From NCBI RefSeq assembly GCF_030020805.1, contig NZ_CP125098.1, positions 7,731,501-7,795,500 of the forward strand: 64,000 nt of DNA. Reading direction: 5' to 3'. Source of the DNA: Paenibacillus sp. RC67. GTDB lineage: Bacteria > Bacillota > Bacilli > Paenibacillales > NBRC-103111. Under the pieces are notes generated by a model that was given only the letters and a program-made list of their open reading frames with translations, made no database searches and was not told the origin of the DNA. Below are positions 18,651 through 28,115 of the stretch, in pieces (the first letter of the stretch is position 1; the number at the start of each line of letters is the position of its first letter). The position numbers were made by a program, and so were the translations under genes.

Positions 18651-18743
18651 AGATAACCCCACAAAGTGATGCCTTGGCTTCGATGCTAATTCAGGTACTT
18701 TGCGGGGAACCCCAAAATGTATACTTTCTATCATGTTTAGAAA
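18651..18743. repeat. Dispersed hairpin repeat, copy 1
   Basis: Shares long blocks with 40806-40910: AACCCCACAAAGTG, CTTCGA, TTCAGGTACTTTGCGGGG and CCCC(A/G)AAAT(G/T)TATA. The ends CCCCACAAAGT and ACTTTGCGGGG are complementary. Located between oppA and oppB. See the finding on this repeat. Confidence 0.75.
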
Positions 18744-18764
18744 GGGGATGGACACGCCATCCCC
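18744..18764 (-). terminator. Attenuator hairpin after oppA
   Basis: GGGGATGG, 5-base loop, CCATCCCC, followed on the minus strand by TTTCT. It lies between the binding-protein gene and the permease genes, where partial termination usually sets a higher binding-protein level. Confidence 0.7.
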
Positions 18765-18774
18765 TGCCTTGTAA

Positions 18775-20319
18775 TTATTTTTTTACAGCGTGACGCAGAT
18801 CGACCAACTCAGTATTCAAGCTCACTACGCCTTCAACGTTTTTACGTACGCCGACAGGCTGCTTCATTTCCATCAAGAAAATCCATGGAGCTTGCTCTTT
18901 GATGTTCTTCAATGCATCGGCATAGATTTTTTTGCGCTCATCCGCATTGACGGTTTTCATACCTTTATCCAACAGCTCATCGATCTTAGGATCGGACAAC
19001 AGCGTGTAGTTGTTCGCGCCTTTTGTTTGGAACAATGGTCTTAAGCCTGCATCCGCATCATTGCTCGGTACGGCCCAGCTCACTAGGAACAAGTCAAAGC
19101 CGGATTTCGGGTCACGGTAAGCTTGGGTATAAGCGCCCCATTCCCATTTACGGAATTCCACTTTAAAGCCGATAGCTTCCAGATTGGCTTGAACGAACTC
19201 GGCAATTTGACGGTCCATCAAGTAGCGGCCTTCCGGAGTCCAGAGCTTGATGGTCGTACCCGGCTGAACGCCAGCTTCCGCCAACAGCTTTTTCGCTTTT
19301 TCCGGATCGTAAGGATAAGCCCCAGCAGGAGAGTAGCCCCAAGTCAGCTCAGAGATCGCAGCTTGTGATACTTGCGCTTGACCCAGCAAAATTTTCTTAA
19401 CAATGGTATCTTTATCGACGGCATAGTTAAGCGCTTGACGTACTTTTACATCTTGGAACGGCGCTTTTTGCGTATTCATACCGATATACAGGTTCCGGTT
19501 GCTCGGGTATACGGTTACATTGACTTTATCGTTGCCTTTAAGACGCTCGATATCGGTCGCAGGCACAGGTGCGATAACATCAGCCTCACCAGTTTCCAGC
19601 ATCAGAGCACGCGCAGCGTTTTCTTTAATCGGCTTGATTGTAATAGATTTCAGCTTCGGCTTCTCGCCCCAATATTCATTATTCGGAACCAGCACAAGCT
19701 TGTCGCCGGATACCCAATCCTTCAATTGATAAGGACCAGAGCCTACAGGCTGCTTGTTAAAGTTTTTGCCTTTATCCTGTACGCCCTTAATGCTTACAAT
19801 CGCACCGGATGGATGAGCAAAGGTAGACAATGCAGGAGCGTAAGGGAATTTCAGATCGAAAGACACCTGATATTCACTGTCTGCCGCTACTTTATCTACG
19901 AATTCGGCAAACAACGAATAGCGCGCCAGCTTGTTGTCTTTGTTCAAAATGCGCTCGAAGCTTGCTTTGACCGCTTCCGCATTGACCGGAGTCCCATCTT
20001 GGAACTTCGCACCCTGCTGCAGCTTGAACGTCATTTTCTTGCCGTCGTCCGACGTCGTCCATTCTTTAGCCAGCTGCGGTACCAGCTTCATGTCTTTATC
20101 AAAAGTAACCAGTTTATCATAAATTAACTCCGTAGCATCGTATGAGATGCCGTCTGTTGCATCCTGTGGATCCAGACTCACTGGCTCGGAACCTAGTGCA
20201 AGCACCAAATCTTTGGGTTCTGAGCTTCCTCCTGATGCGGCCTGCTCGGTCTTCCCGCCGCTACAGGCGGATAAAATAAGCAGTAGTGACGCCATGATGA
20301 CTAAAGATACCTTCTTCAT
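18775..20319 (-). CDS. oppA: Peptide ABC transporter substrate-binding lipoprotein (OppA/DppA family)
   Basis: 514-residue extracytoplasmic lipoprotein of the SBP_bac_5 family. Lipobox ILSAC (Cys 19) and the family pattern EPVSLDPQDATDGISYDATELIYDKLV near residue 45, written here in part only as EPVSLDP; the C-terminal third carries the usual peptide-binding lobe (GFDLFLVSWA). ATG 20319 follows GGGGGAG. First gene of oppABCDF; related proteins bind peptides, glutathione or nickel, so the exact ligand is open. Confidence 0.92.
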   Translation of the reverse strand: MKKVSLVIMASLLLILSACSGGKTEQAASGGSSEPKDLVLALGSEPVSLDPQDATDGISYDATELIYDKLVTFDKDMKLVPQLAKEWTTSDDGKKMTFKLQQGAKFQDGTPVNAEAVKASFERILNKDNKLARYSLFAEFVDKVAADSEYQVSFDLKFPYAPALSTFAHPSGAIVSIKGVQDKGKNFNKQPVGSGPYQLKDWVSGDKLVLVPNNEYWGEKPKLKSITIKPIKENAARALMLETGEADVIAPVPATDIERLKGNDKVNVTVYPSNRNLYIGMNTQKAPFQDVKVRQALNYAVDKDTIVKKILLGQAQVSQAAISELTWGYSPAGAYPYDPEKAKKLLAEAGVQPGTTIKLWTPEGRYLMDRQIAEFVQANLEAIGFKVEFRKWEWGAYTQAYRDPKSGFDLFLVSWAVPSNDADAGLRPLFQTKGANNYTLLSDPKIDELLDKGMKTVNADERKKIYADALKNIKEQAPWIFLMEMKQPVGVRKNVEGVVSLNTELVDLRHAVKK

Positions 20320-20393
20320 TAAACGAACTCCCCCTTTGTCTGTTCTAACCTGCTAGATACTGCTCTAATGCTCGCCATACCGTTCGATACAGC

Positions 20394-20413
20394 AAAAGAT
20401 AGCGCTATCTTTT
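20394..20413. promoter_or_regulatory. Perfect 20-base palindrome in the opp leader
   Basis: AAAAGATAGC followed by its exact reverse complement, about 75-95 bases upstream of oppA. It could be an operator or a short leader hairpin. The rest of the 286-base gap (20320-20605) shows no gene. Confidence 0.5.
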
Positions 20414-20569
20414 TGATGCCTGTTGGGGTACATATGTCCTTGAGAGACGCTGTAACCTATTATCCTTGGGCTTTATTCTACCAGCGCGTTCATCCTATTG
20501 TACAATTTATAAATTTTATTGTTATCTTCAAATAATTCTATGATGGACGTTTTCCGCATACGGCAAATA

Positions 20570-20589
20570 GGCAGAGCAGCCGCTCTGCC
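20570..20589. terminator. Hairpin after the 106-residue hypothetical gene
   Basis: GGCAGAGC/GCTCTGCC stem with a 4-base loop, 17 bases after the gene ending at 20606. Only a weak T-run on the minus strand. Confidence 0.55.
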
Positions 20590-20605
20590 TTTGCGTTTTT
20601 GACGT

Positions 20606-20926
20606 CTACTTGGGGTGAAATAACCCCTGCTTTACAATAGCGTCTGCCAGCTCTGCGTCTTTCATGATGATGTCCATATCGGGTATTTTGACAATAAACC
20701 GGCGTTTGTCCGCATCATAGAATACCGCTCCGATCGGATGAATCTCGTACAGCGGCACTTGATCGGAAGGTATTTTTTTCATTTGCTGAATGACAGAGAA
20801 TACCTCTCCCCAAAAGGGTAAGTCCGCATCCTGTCTGCATTCGCTTATCGATTGCTTCAGCTGCTCGCTGAGCGTTTCTCTGCTGACTGACAATACCATC
20901 TCTTCCTTCTCGCTTAATGGATTCAT
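20606..20926 (-). CDS. Hypothetical protein, 106 residues
   Basis: Not recognised. Soluble and acidic; the N-terminal half looks helical (SRETLSEQLKQSISECRQ), the C-terminal half beta-like (AVFYDADKRRFIVKIPDMDI). The frame is open to 21022, but ATG 20926 has AGGAG 5 bases ahead and starts 10 bases after the stop of the LLM gene, so the two are cotranscribed. Confidence 0.7.
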   Translation of the reverse strand: MNPLSEKEEMVLSVSRETLSEQLKQSISECRQDADLPFWGEVFSVIQQMKKIPSDQVPLYEIHPIGAVFYDADKRRFIVKIPDMDIIMKDAELADAIVKQGLFHPK

Positions 20927-20936
20927 TCCACTCCTG

Positions 20937-21950
20937 TTAAGGACGGGCCTGAAGGTCAAAAGCTTCTGCAAGCAGTCGGTACGACCGCAGCTTGGCTTCA
21001 AAATCATAGGTGATCGTAACAACCATCAGCTCCTCGGTTCGATACTGCTCAGCCAAAAGCAGCAGTTTCGCCTTCACCTGCCCAGGCGTGCCTACAATCA
21101 TCCGCTTCCGGTTATCCTCGATCCGATTCAGATCATAAGGAGTATACGGATAACGCTGCGCTTTTTCTACGGAAGGCGTGCCTATCACGGAGCTGCGCCC
21201 TTTCTCAAACAGCAGCAGTCTTAAATCCAGGCTGGAAGCCGTCTTGTTGGCTTCCTCTTCCGTTTCCGCACAAATCACGAAGACCGCTAGCAGCGATTTC
21301 GGCTTATCTCCGAGCACGGACGGTAGAAACTGACGCTGGTAGCCCCGCATTTCGTCTGCCCCGCCATAGCCATTTATAAATTGCGCGAATGAGAACCCTG
21401 CCCCGTATTTGGCGGCCAATCGGGCACTCTCCCCGCTCGAGCCGAGAAGCCACAGCTCGGGCGATGTATCCACAACTGGCGTAGCACGCAAGCCAGCGTG
21501 AGCATGCGTATCCGGAAGCGAATCATGAAGATAGTCGATCAAATCCTTGATTTGCTCCGGATATTTATCCAATGCGGAGGCCTTGCCCTCCTGAAGCGCT
21601 CTGGTCGAGAGAGGCATTCCTCCCGGCGCTCGCCCGATTCCAAGGTCGATCCGACCAGGATACAACGCTTCCAGCAAACGAAAATTTTCCGCAATCTTGT
21701 AAGCACTGTAATGTGGCAGCATGACCCCGCCCGAGCCGATACGGATTGTTGAAGTCCGGGCCGCTAAATGGCTGATGAGCACTTCGGGGCTAGAGCCAGC
21801 CAGGCTCATCGTAGAATGATGCTCCGATACCCAAAACCGGGTATACCCGAGCCTCTCCGTCTCCTGTGCCAGCCTCCCCGTGAGGGCCAAAGCTTCGGAA
21901 GCATTGCTGTCCTCCGCAATGGGAGACTGGTCCAATACGCTTAACCGCAC
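20937..21950 (-). CDS. LLM class flavin-dependent oxidoreductase
   Basis: 337-residue luciferase-like (bacterial luciferase superfamily) monooxygenase. Family motifs: LSVLDQSPI at the N-terminus, GYTRFWVSEHHSTMSLAGSS (written in two parts in related proteins), RIGSGGVMLPHYS and the GIGRAPGG turn that binds FMN phosphate. The start is GTG 21950 behind GGAGGG. Substrate unknown. Likely in an operon with the 106-residue protein. Confidence 0.92.
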   Translation of the reverse strand: MRLSVLDQSPIAEDSNASEALALTGRLAQETERLGYTRFWVSEHHSTMSLAGSSPEVLISHLAARTSTIRIGSGGVMLPHYSAYKIAENFRLLEALYPGRIDLGIGRAPGGMPLSTRALQEGKASALDKYPEQIKDLIDYLHDSLPDTHAHAGLRATPVVDTSPELWLLGSSGESARLAAKYGAGFSFAQFINGYGGADEMRGYQRQFLPSVLGDKPKSLLAVFVICAETEEEANKTASSLDLRLLLFEKGRSSVIGTPSVEKAQRYPYTPYDLNRIEDNRKRMIVGTPGQVKAKLLLLAEQYRTEELMVVTITYDFEAKLRSYRLLAEAFDLQARP

Positions 21951-22124
21951 TAATTTCCCTCCTTCGATATTAAGCTAGTCTTCGATTAAACTGCGTACAG
22001 CTTTGTCATTATTTCCGATATTTTCTTTTATAGTATACAATAAAAGTAGCTTTTGAAAGACGAATAACCGCTGTAATCCGATGGGATATTCTTACAGACT
22101 ACTTAACAAACCGGAGGCATGAAT

Positions 22125-22682
22125 ATGATACGACTCGCTCAACCGACGGACGCTCCTGCAGCCGTAAGATTAATACACCAGGCGATCAAAGATATTGGAT
22201 ATCAATTAATGGGAGCAGAAACAGAGCAAGAAGTGCTGGAACGATTAACTCACTTTTTTCAAACAGAGGGAAATCGGTTTAGCTTTACTAATCTATTGGT
22301 AAAAGTGGTGGACAGCGAAGTGGCCGGTATGATTTTGTGCTACCACGGCTCACAAGCCGAAAAGATAGACAGCCCGATTCTCGAGCAGCTGCGTCTCATT
22401 AAGAACGATCCGAGCCTGACTCTGGATAAGGAAGCCGATGAAGATGAATATTATATCGACGCTCTTGCCGTGTTCCCTGAATGGGGAGGGCGCGGCTTTG
22501 GAACAGAGCTGATTGGCGCAGCAGAAGAGCACGGACGGCAGCTCGGCTACAATAAGATAGCCTTGAACGTCGAGCAATATAACGAGAAAGCTTGCGCTTT
22601 ATATAAGAAGTTGGGCTACTCTGCGGATAAGGAAACAGAGATTAACAAGCATACTTATTTTCATATGATTAAACAGCTTTAA
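22125..22682 (+). CDS. GNAT-family N-acetyltransferase
   Basis: 185-residue acetyl-CoA-dependent acyltransferase. Motif A region YIDALAVFPEWGGRGFGTELI (split: IDALAVFPEW, then GGRGFGTEL) and the C-terminal NEKACALYKKLGY are typical. Two ATGs compete: 22119 is one base from GGAGG, while 22125 sits 7 bases after it and is chosen. Substrate unknown. A perfect hairpin follows. Confidence 0.9.
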   Translation: MIRLAQPTDAPAAVRLIHQAIKDIGYQLMGAETEQEVLERLTHFFQTEGNRFSFTNLLVKVVDSEVAGMILCYHGSQAEKIDSPILEQLRLIKNDPSLTLDKEADEDEYYIDALAVFPEWGGRGFGTELIGAAEEHGRQLGYNKIALNVEQYNEKACALYKKLGYSADKETEINKHTYFHMIKQL

Positions 22683-22720
22683 GCCCGTTCACCTAGAACT
22701 AGATTTCGGAGATCCAACGT

Positions 22721-22761
22721 CAAGAAACCCGTTCCCTGAATGCTTGGGAACGGGTTTCTTG
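22721..22761. terminator. Bidirectional terminator
   Basis: A 16-base perfect stem (CAAGAAACCCGTTCCC and its complement) with a 9-base loop, between the convergent GNAT and Rrf2 genes. Confidence 0.85.
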
Positions 22762-22816
22762 CGTGACATAATGAAGACTCTTCATTTACCCTCCATTATA
22801 AAAGGCAGCGTCCGAC

Positions 22817-23242
22817 CTACGATTCTTCCGTCATCTGATGCACAATTTGCTCCAAAGTCACCTTACTAAGTTCATCCTCCATAGCCTTCTGCGCTTGCGA
22901 GAACGTCATCTCCAGAGCTCCTTGAATATTGCGGCCTACCGCACATTGAGGATTAGGATTCTCATGCACCGAGAACAACTCCTCCTGATGATCGGCTTGA
23001 ACGGCACGATACACTTCCAGCAAAGTAATCTGATCCATCGGCCGCGCTAATACTGCACCCGCTACGCCCGGATTCGTGATAACAAGCCCTGCTTTATTCA
23101 GCATGCTCATAATTCGCCTAATGACCACAGGGTTCGTATTCACGCTGCCAGCAATATAATCGGACGTGTTCCGTCCATCCTTGTTGATTTCCAGTAAAGA
23201 TAATATGTGTATAGCAACAGCAAATCGGCTGCTTATAGTCAT
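22817..23242 (-). CDS. Rrf2-family transcriptional regulator (YwnA-like)
   Basis: 141-residue Rrf2 regulator with an N-terminal winged helix (SSRFAVAIHILSLLE, TNPVVIRRIMSML). It has a single Cys (NPQCAVG) and so lacks the three-Cys cluster of the Fe-S-binding members IscR/NsrR; it resembles the YwnA subgroup. ATG 23242 follows GAGGTGAGG. It is divergent from marR; the 280-base gap contains the marR promoter and an AT-rich stretch. Confidence 0.9.
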   Translation of the reverse strand: MTISSRFAVAIHILSLLEINKDGRNTSDYIAGSVNTNPVVIRRIMSMLNKAGLVITNPGVAGAVLARPMDQITLLEVYRAVQADHQEELFSVHENPNPQCAVGRNIQGALEMTFSQAQKAMEDELSKVTLEQIVHQMTEES

Positions 23243-23454
23243 CTGGCCTCACCTCTTCTATGTTTCAATAAACCGCCAGGGCTTCATGCTCTGGTATATG
23301 TATTTTATCATATGTTGCGTTATTCTTTAACCTGTAATTATTGTTGTTACATTTATTAATCTCACTCCCTCCATTTCTCCGTTCCATACAAACTCCCATA
23401 ACGAATTTCAAGCTGCATTAGTTTACACCTACTCCATTTTAAGCATATTTTCAG

Positions 23455-23483
23455 TTGACTGACTTCTTCCACTGTTTTACAAT
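23455..23483 (+). promoter_or_regulatory. Sigma-A promoter of marR-ABC exporter operon
   Basis: TTGACT (23455-23460), 17 bases, TACAAT (23478-23483). The -10 is followed by AATTTGAATT, an inverted repeat that could be the MarR operator. Confidence 0.75.
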
Positions 23484-23522
23484 TTGAATTAGTCGCCTAA
23501 ATAATAAAAAGGAGGGTACGCC

Positions 23523-23972
23523 TTGCATCCCAACCCATCAGAGTCTCTTACTCATATGATGTCCCACGTGATGAGGCTTCACCGGCATACCCTTCATCTG
23601 CTGCTTCAGGAGCAAGGAATCGAAGTGTATCCAGGGCAACCTCCTCTTTTGTTCCGTCTCTCGGAAGAAGACGGACAAAGCCAGAAGGAGCTTGCCAAAA
23701 AGCTGCGCATCCAACCTGCTACCCTAACGGTGATGCTAACCCGCATGGAGAAGACCGGGCTTGTAAAGCGCAAACCGGATGAGCGAGATCAACGCATCTC
23801 CAGAGTGTTCTTGACAGAGCAAGGAAAGCAAGCGATCCAAGCAGTTAAAGAAACGATGCAGTCCTTGGAGGTCAGCTCGTTTGAAGATTTCACCACGGAA
23901 GAGAAGCTGCTGCTCCGCCGCTTTCTGCTGCATCTGCAAGATAACTTGAAAAAGATGGAGAAAAACGTTTAG
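23523..23972 (+). CDS. MarR-family transcriptional regulator
   Basis: 149-residue winged-helix regulator: QSQKELAKKLRIQPATLTVM (recognition region) followed by the wing DERDQRISRVFLTEQG. Start is TTG 23523 after AAGGAGGG. It is followed after 29 bases by two ABC-exporter half genes, the common layout of an autoregulated drug-efflux operon. Confidence 0.92.
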   Translation: MHPNPSESLTHMMSHVMRLHRHTLHLLLQEQGIEVYPGQPPLLFRLSEEDGQSQKELAKKLRIQPATLTVMLTRMEKTGLVKRKPDERDQRISRVFLTEQGKQAIQAVKETMQSLEVSSFEDFTTEEKLLLRRFLLHLQDNLKKMEKNV

Positions 23973-24001
23973 TCGACAAAATATTAGTGAGGTGCAAATT
24001 T

Positions 24002-25768
24002 GTGTGGAAATTATTTCGGTATTTAAAGCCTTACTGGAAATCGGCCTTATTAGCTCCACTCTTAATGCTCGTTGAGGTGTACATGGACTTGCTCCAGCCG
24101 AAGCTGATGGCGAGCATCGTGAACGAAGGCATCATGCAAAAAGACCTGCTTCACATTCAAAAAACAGGCGCTCTCATGATCGGCTTCACCCTCATCGGAC
24201 TTATAGGAGGATTGGGTTGTACGCTGTTCTCCAGCCTTGCATCCCAGAACTTCGGAGCCGATGTACGAAAAGAGCTGTTTCAAAAAGTGCAATCGTTTTC
24301 TTTTCGCAACCTGGACCAATTTAAAGCTGGCTCGCTTGTGACTCGGCTCACGAATGATGTGGTTCAAATGCAAAACTTGGTGCAGATGACGATGCGTATT
24401 TTGGTTAGAGCCCCTTTCTTGGCCATCGGTAGCTTAATCATGGCAGTCACCATCAGCTATCGCTTGGCCGCTATTTTGGCGGTTGTTATTCCGATTTTAT
24501 TCTTGGTGCTATATTTGCTGATCCGCTTCGCCTTTCCTCTGTTTTCCAAGGTGCAGAGCAAGCTCGATTCCGTAAACAATGTCCTGCAGGAAAACTTGGC
24601 GGGCATTCGGGTTGTCAAAGCGTTTGTCCGTTCCGATTACGAGAACAAAAGATTCCGTTCCGTCAACAACGATTACACTGAAATAGCGATGAAGGCTACC
24701 CGGATCGTCGCTTTGAATATGCCCGTCATGACTCTGATCTTGAACGCAAGCATCGTAGCCGTTCTATGGTATGGAGGCAATCTTACTTGGGAGGGCTCGC
24801 TTCCCGTCGGCGATTTAATCGCTTTTGTCAACTATGTTACTCAGGTGCTGTTCTCGCTTTTGATGGTTGGCATGATGCTGATGTTCGTCTCGCGGGCCAA
24901 AGCTTCGGCAGACCGCATTAACGAGGTGATGGAGGTTCAATCCGAAATTACGGACGACGGCCATACCGTAAGCCGGACTGTTAGAGCGGGTGAGGTTACG
25001 TTCGAGCACGTATCGTTCGCTTACAATGGTGAAGATTCGACTCACAAGGATTCCTTCTCCGAGCAAAAGGATCTTGTGCTCAAGGACATCCATTTTAGGG
25101 CAGAGCCTGGGCAGACTGTGGCGATTCTCGGAGCAACGGGCTCCGGCAAATCATCGCTGGTGAACTTGATCCCCCGGCTATACGACACAACAAAGGGGAA
25201 TGTACTGATTGACGGCATCGACATCCGCCAAATGTCGCTGGATCACCTTCGCAACCAAGTCGGCATGGTGCTTCAACAGGCTATCCTGTTTACAGGGACG
25301 ATTCGGGACAACATTCGTTTCGGCAGACCGGATGCATCGCAGGAGGAGGTTGAAGCAGCAGCAAAGGCGGCTCAAGCACATGATTTCATTATGAGTATGC
25401 CGGAAGGCTATGATACCGAGCTGGGACAGAGAGGCGTCAACCTGTCAGGCGGGCAAAAGCAGCGGATCTCCATTGCGCGCGCACTGCTGGTACGGCCATC
25501 GATTCTCATCCTGGACGACAGCACCAGTGCCGTTGACCTCGGCACCGAATCCCGGATCCAGGCGGCGATCAAGTCGTTGATGCGTGAAAGCACCTGCTTT
25601 GTCATCGCCCAACGCATTTCATCTGTTCTTGAAGCAGATAAAATCCTCGTGCTTGAAGAAGGACGAATCGTGGCCGAGGGCACGCATCAGCAACTGATCC
25701 AGACCAGTCCCGAGTACCAGGACATTTACAACTCCCAGTTAGGAAAGGGGGCCGTTGCACATGGCTGA
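24002..25768 (+). CDS. ABC exporter half-transporter, subunit 1 (YheI/LmrC-like)
   Basis: 588-residue fusion of a six-helix transmembrane domain (about 1-310) and an ATPase domain. Walker A GATGSGKSS, signature LSGGQKQRISIARAL, then LILDDSTSAVD: the catalytic Glu after Walker B is replaced by Asp, as in the degenerate site of heterodimeric exporters. GTG 24002 (MWKLFRYLKPYWK) follows GTGAGGTG; an upstream GTG at 23987 overlaps that site. It overlaps the second subunit gene by 8 bases. Confidence 0.92.
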   Translation: MWKLFRYLKPYWKSALLAPLLMLVEVYMDLLQPKLMASIVNEGIMQKDLLHIQKTGALMIGFTLIGLIGGLGCTLFSSLASQNFGADVRKELFQKVQSFSFRNLDQFKAGSLVTRLTNDVVQMQNLVQMTMRILVRAPFLAIGSLIMAVTISYRLAAILAVVIPILFLVLYLLIRFAFPLFSKVQSKLDSVNNVLQENLAGIRVVKAFVRSDYENKRFRSVNNDYTEIAMKATRIVALNMPVMTLILNASIVAVLWYGGNLTWEGSLPVGDLIAFVNYVTQVLFSLLMVGMMLMFVSRAKASADRINEVMEVQSEITDDGHTVSRTVRAGEVTFEHVSFAYNGEDSTHKDSFSEQKDLVLKDIHFRAEPGQTVAILGATGSGKSSLVNLIPRLYDTTKGNVLIDGIDIRQMSLDHLRNQVGMVLQQAILFTGTIRDNIRFGRPDASQEEVEAAAKAAQAHDFIMSMPEGYDTELGQRGVNLSGGQKQRISIARALLVRPSILILDDSTSAVDLGTESRIQAAIKSLMRESTCFVIAQRISSVLEADKILVLEEGRIVAEGTHQQLIQTSPEYQDIYNSQLGKGAVAHG

Positions 25769-27635
25769 ACTGAACCGCAGCGAGCGGCAAGAACATAATA
25801 GCGGCGCAATGAGACCGATGGGCCATCCTATGGGTATGGGAGGTCCTATGGGCGGAGGTCCAGGCGGACCAAGGGGAATGATGGCCAAGGTACGTCCCAA
25901 AAACACTAAAGCCACTCTACATAGAATGTGGCAATACTTAAGCCGGCAGCGAGTTGGATTGATTTCCGTGTTCATTCTGACCGCGCTCAGCTCCGGTTTG
26001 GCGTTAATAGGTCCTTATTTGATCGGAATGTCGATCGACGAATATATTATTCCACGCAATTACAGCGGCCTGATCTGGCTGTGTGCGGCTCTTCTCGGAG
26101 TGTATGTATTCAGCGCTGTCATGTCCTGGATTCAGGCTTATGTCATGACTGGAGTATCCCAACGTACAGTACGGGAGCTGCGTGAAGATATGTTCAGGAA
26201 GATTCAGAAGCTGCCACTCCAGTTTTTCGACAGCAAAACCCACGGTGAACTGATGAGCCGGACCACCAACGATATCGAGAACGTGTCCAACACGTTAAAT
26301 CAGAGCGTTACGCAGCTCATTTCCAGTGTCATCACGGTGGTCGGTGCCTTGATTTTCATGCTGAAGCTGAATGTTTGGCTGACCCTGCTCAGTCTGATCA
26401 CCATCCCGCTGGTCATGTTCATCACTGGAAAAATCTCTAAGAATACCCGCAACTATTTCTCCGGACAGCAAAAATATCTCGGGGAAATCAACGGGTTTAT
26501 CGAGGAAACGATTTCCGGGCAGAAGGTCGTTAAATCATTCCGCCGGGAAGAAAAAGCGATCCAGGACTTTAACGTCATCAATGGAAAGCTTCGGGCCGCG
26601 GGGTCCAAAGCGCAAATTTTCAGTGGAATGATCGGCCCCATCATGAACGTACTTAACAATATTAGCTTTGCTTTAATGGCTGCGGTAGGCGGATGGATGG
26701 CGCTTAACGATATGACGACAATCGGAATTATCGTAAGCTTCCTGAACTATTCCAAACAGTTCGGCAGACCTATTAATGAGTTGGCCAACCAATTCAATAT
26801 GATTCAATCCGGCGTTGCCGGCGCTGAACGAGTGTTTGAGATTATGGATACCAAGACCGAATACGAGGAGCCGTCGAGCCGCAAAGAGCTGCAGCACGTC
26901 AAGGGCGAGGTTATCCTGGATGATGTGTCATTCCGTTACAAAGAGGATGTACCTGTCCTAAAGCATGTGTCGCTGACCGCAAAGCCGGGTGACACAATAG
27001 CTCTGGTAGGCCCTACTGGAGCAGGCAAAACGACGATTATCAATCTTCTTACCCGCTTCTATGATATTCAAGAGGGGACAATTACGATAGACGGCGAGCC
27101 GATCAGGAATCTCGACAAGGACCATCTGCGTCAGCAGCTTGGCATCGTGCTGCAGGATGCTTACCTATTCGCTGACACGATACGTGAGAACATCCGTTAC
27201 GGGAAATTGGATGCCACCAACGAAGAGATTGAATCAGCGGCTAAGCTGGCGAATGCCGATACCTTCATACGGAAGCTGCCGCAAGGCTATGATACCATAC
27301 TCTCGGCAGAAGGCAGCAACCTGAGTCAAGGACAGCGGCAGCTCATTACGATTGCAAGAGCCATACTTGCCGATCCGGCCATTCTGATCCTAGACGAAGC
27401 GACCAGCAGCGTCGATACCCGCACCGAAATGCACATTCAAGAAGCTATGAATTCCTTGATGAAGGGGCGCACCAGCTTCGTGATTGCTCATAGGTTAAGT
27501 ACGATTCGCGAGGCCGACCAAATTCTCGTCATCAACGGAGGCGAAATTATCGAAAGAGGTACACATCAGCAATTATTGGATCAGAAGGGCTTCTACCACG
27601 ACCTGTACAACAGCCAATTTAAGCGGGTGGGCTAA
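25761..27635 (+). CDS. ABC exporter half-transporter, subunit 2 (YheH/LmrD-like)
   Basis: 624-residue partner. A Met/Gly/Pro-rich N-terminal tail (about 15-38, GMGGPMGGGPGGPRG) precedes the six-helix domain; ATPase motifs are Walker A GPTGAGKTT, signature LSQGQRQLITIARAI and Walker B LILDEATSSVD with the catalytic Glu present. It is thus the catalytically competent half. ATG 25761 follows GGAAAGGGGG. Expected to export drugs or lipids as a heterodimer with the previous protein. Confidence 0.92.
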   Translation: MAELNRSERQEHNSGAMRPMGHPMGMGGPMGGGPGGPRGMMAKVRPKNTKATLHRMWQYLSRQRVGLISVFILTALSSGLALIGPYLIGMSIDEYIIPRNYSGLIWLCAALLGVYVFSAVMSWIQAYVMTGVSQRTVRELREDMFRKIQKLPLQFFDSKTHGELMSRTTNDIENVSNTLNQSVTQLISSVITVVGALIFMLKLNVWLTLLSLITIPLVMFITGKISKNTRNYFSGQQKYLGEINGFIEETISGQKVVKSFRREEKAIQDFNVINGKLRAAGSKAQIFSGMIGPIMNVLNNISFALMAAVGGWMALNDMTTIGIIVSFLNYSKQFGRPINELANQFNMIQSGVAGAERVFEIMDTKTEYEEPSSRKELQHVKGEVILDDVSFRYKEDVPVLKHVSLTAKPGDTIALVGPTGAGKTTIINLLTRFYDIQEGTITIDGEPIRNLDKDHLRQQLGIVLQDAYLFADTIRENIRYGKLDATNEEIESAAKLANADTFIRKLPQGYDTILSAEGSNLSQGQRQLITIARAILADPAILILDEATSSVDTRTEMHIQEAMNSLMKGRTSFVIAHRLSTIREADQILVINGGEIIERGTHQQLLDQKGFYHDLYNSQFKRVG

Positions 27636-27744
27636 AACCTACTCTGCATATAGGGCGGCAGCGAAAGTCAAAGATAATGCCCAATGATTCCGTTTTCACA
27701 ACGATACTAAAGCCAAAATCGACTTTAAACCCGTTTAGCCGCAT

Positions 27745-27773
27745 TTTACATTCAATGCTCTTCGGCGTATGAT
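27745..27773 (+). promoter_or_regulatory. Sigma-A promoter of the c-di-AMP riboswitch transcript
   Basis: TTTACA (27745-27750), 17 bases, TATGAT (27768-27773), placed about 30 bases before the conserved aptamer. Confidence 0.7.
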
Positions 27774-27803
27774 ACGGTTCAATAACCTCATATGCTTTAC
27801 ATA

Positions 27804-28058
27804 ATCGCTTAATTTCCCTAAGGGAAAACGGGGGAACCATCGGAATCATCCATCCGTGTGTTAATTGGGGGATGCTTTCTCGGGGTGAATCCTGGACTTT
27901 TCGTTAAAGTCCGGGTAGGGCTCTCTCAAGCCCGAATCCGACAGCTAACCTCGTCAGCGCTTTGAGAGAATGCTAAAGTTTCGTGCTGCCGCATGGCGGG
28001 TAAAGATCCCCTGTGGCTCCAAAGCCCACGAATAGAGTCTCTCTATTCGGGGCTTTTT
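27804..28058 (+). promoter_or_regulatory. c-di-AMP riboswitch (ydaO-yuaA type) with intrinsic terminator
   Basis: The aptamer (about 27804-27962) shows the conserved blocks of the family in order: ATCGCTTAATT, GGGGGAACCAT, GGGGTGAATCCT, GGGTAGGG, GCCCGAATCCGACAGC and TAACCTCGTCAGCG. A strong terminator follows at 28021-28058: AAAGCCC plus CGAATAGAG pair with CTCTATTCG plus GGGCTTT, then a T-run. In the known family c-di-AMP binding promotes termination, so the downstream gene is predicted to be repressed at high c-di-AMP. Confidence 0.93.
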
Positions 28059-28115
28059 CAATATCAAGCACCTCTGCTTGATTGTGACTTGAACAAAAAG
28101 GAGTGTATTTCGTTT

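Noticed and set aside
27619-27849. Minus-strand open frame of 76 codons after the ABC exporter genes
   Set aside because: Its first third is the complement of the c-di-AMP aptamer, it has no good ribosome site, it overlaps the end of the exporter gene, and a good plus-strand promoter lies inside it.
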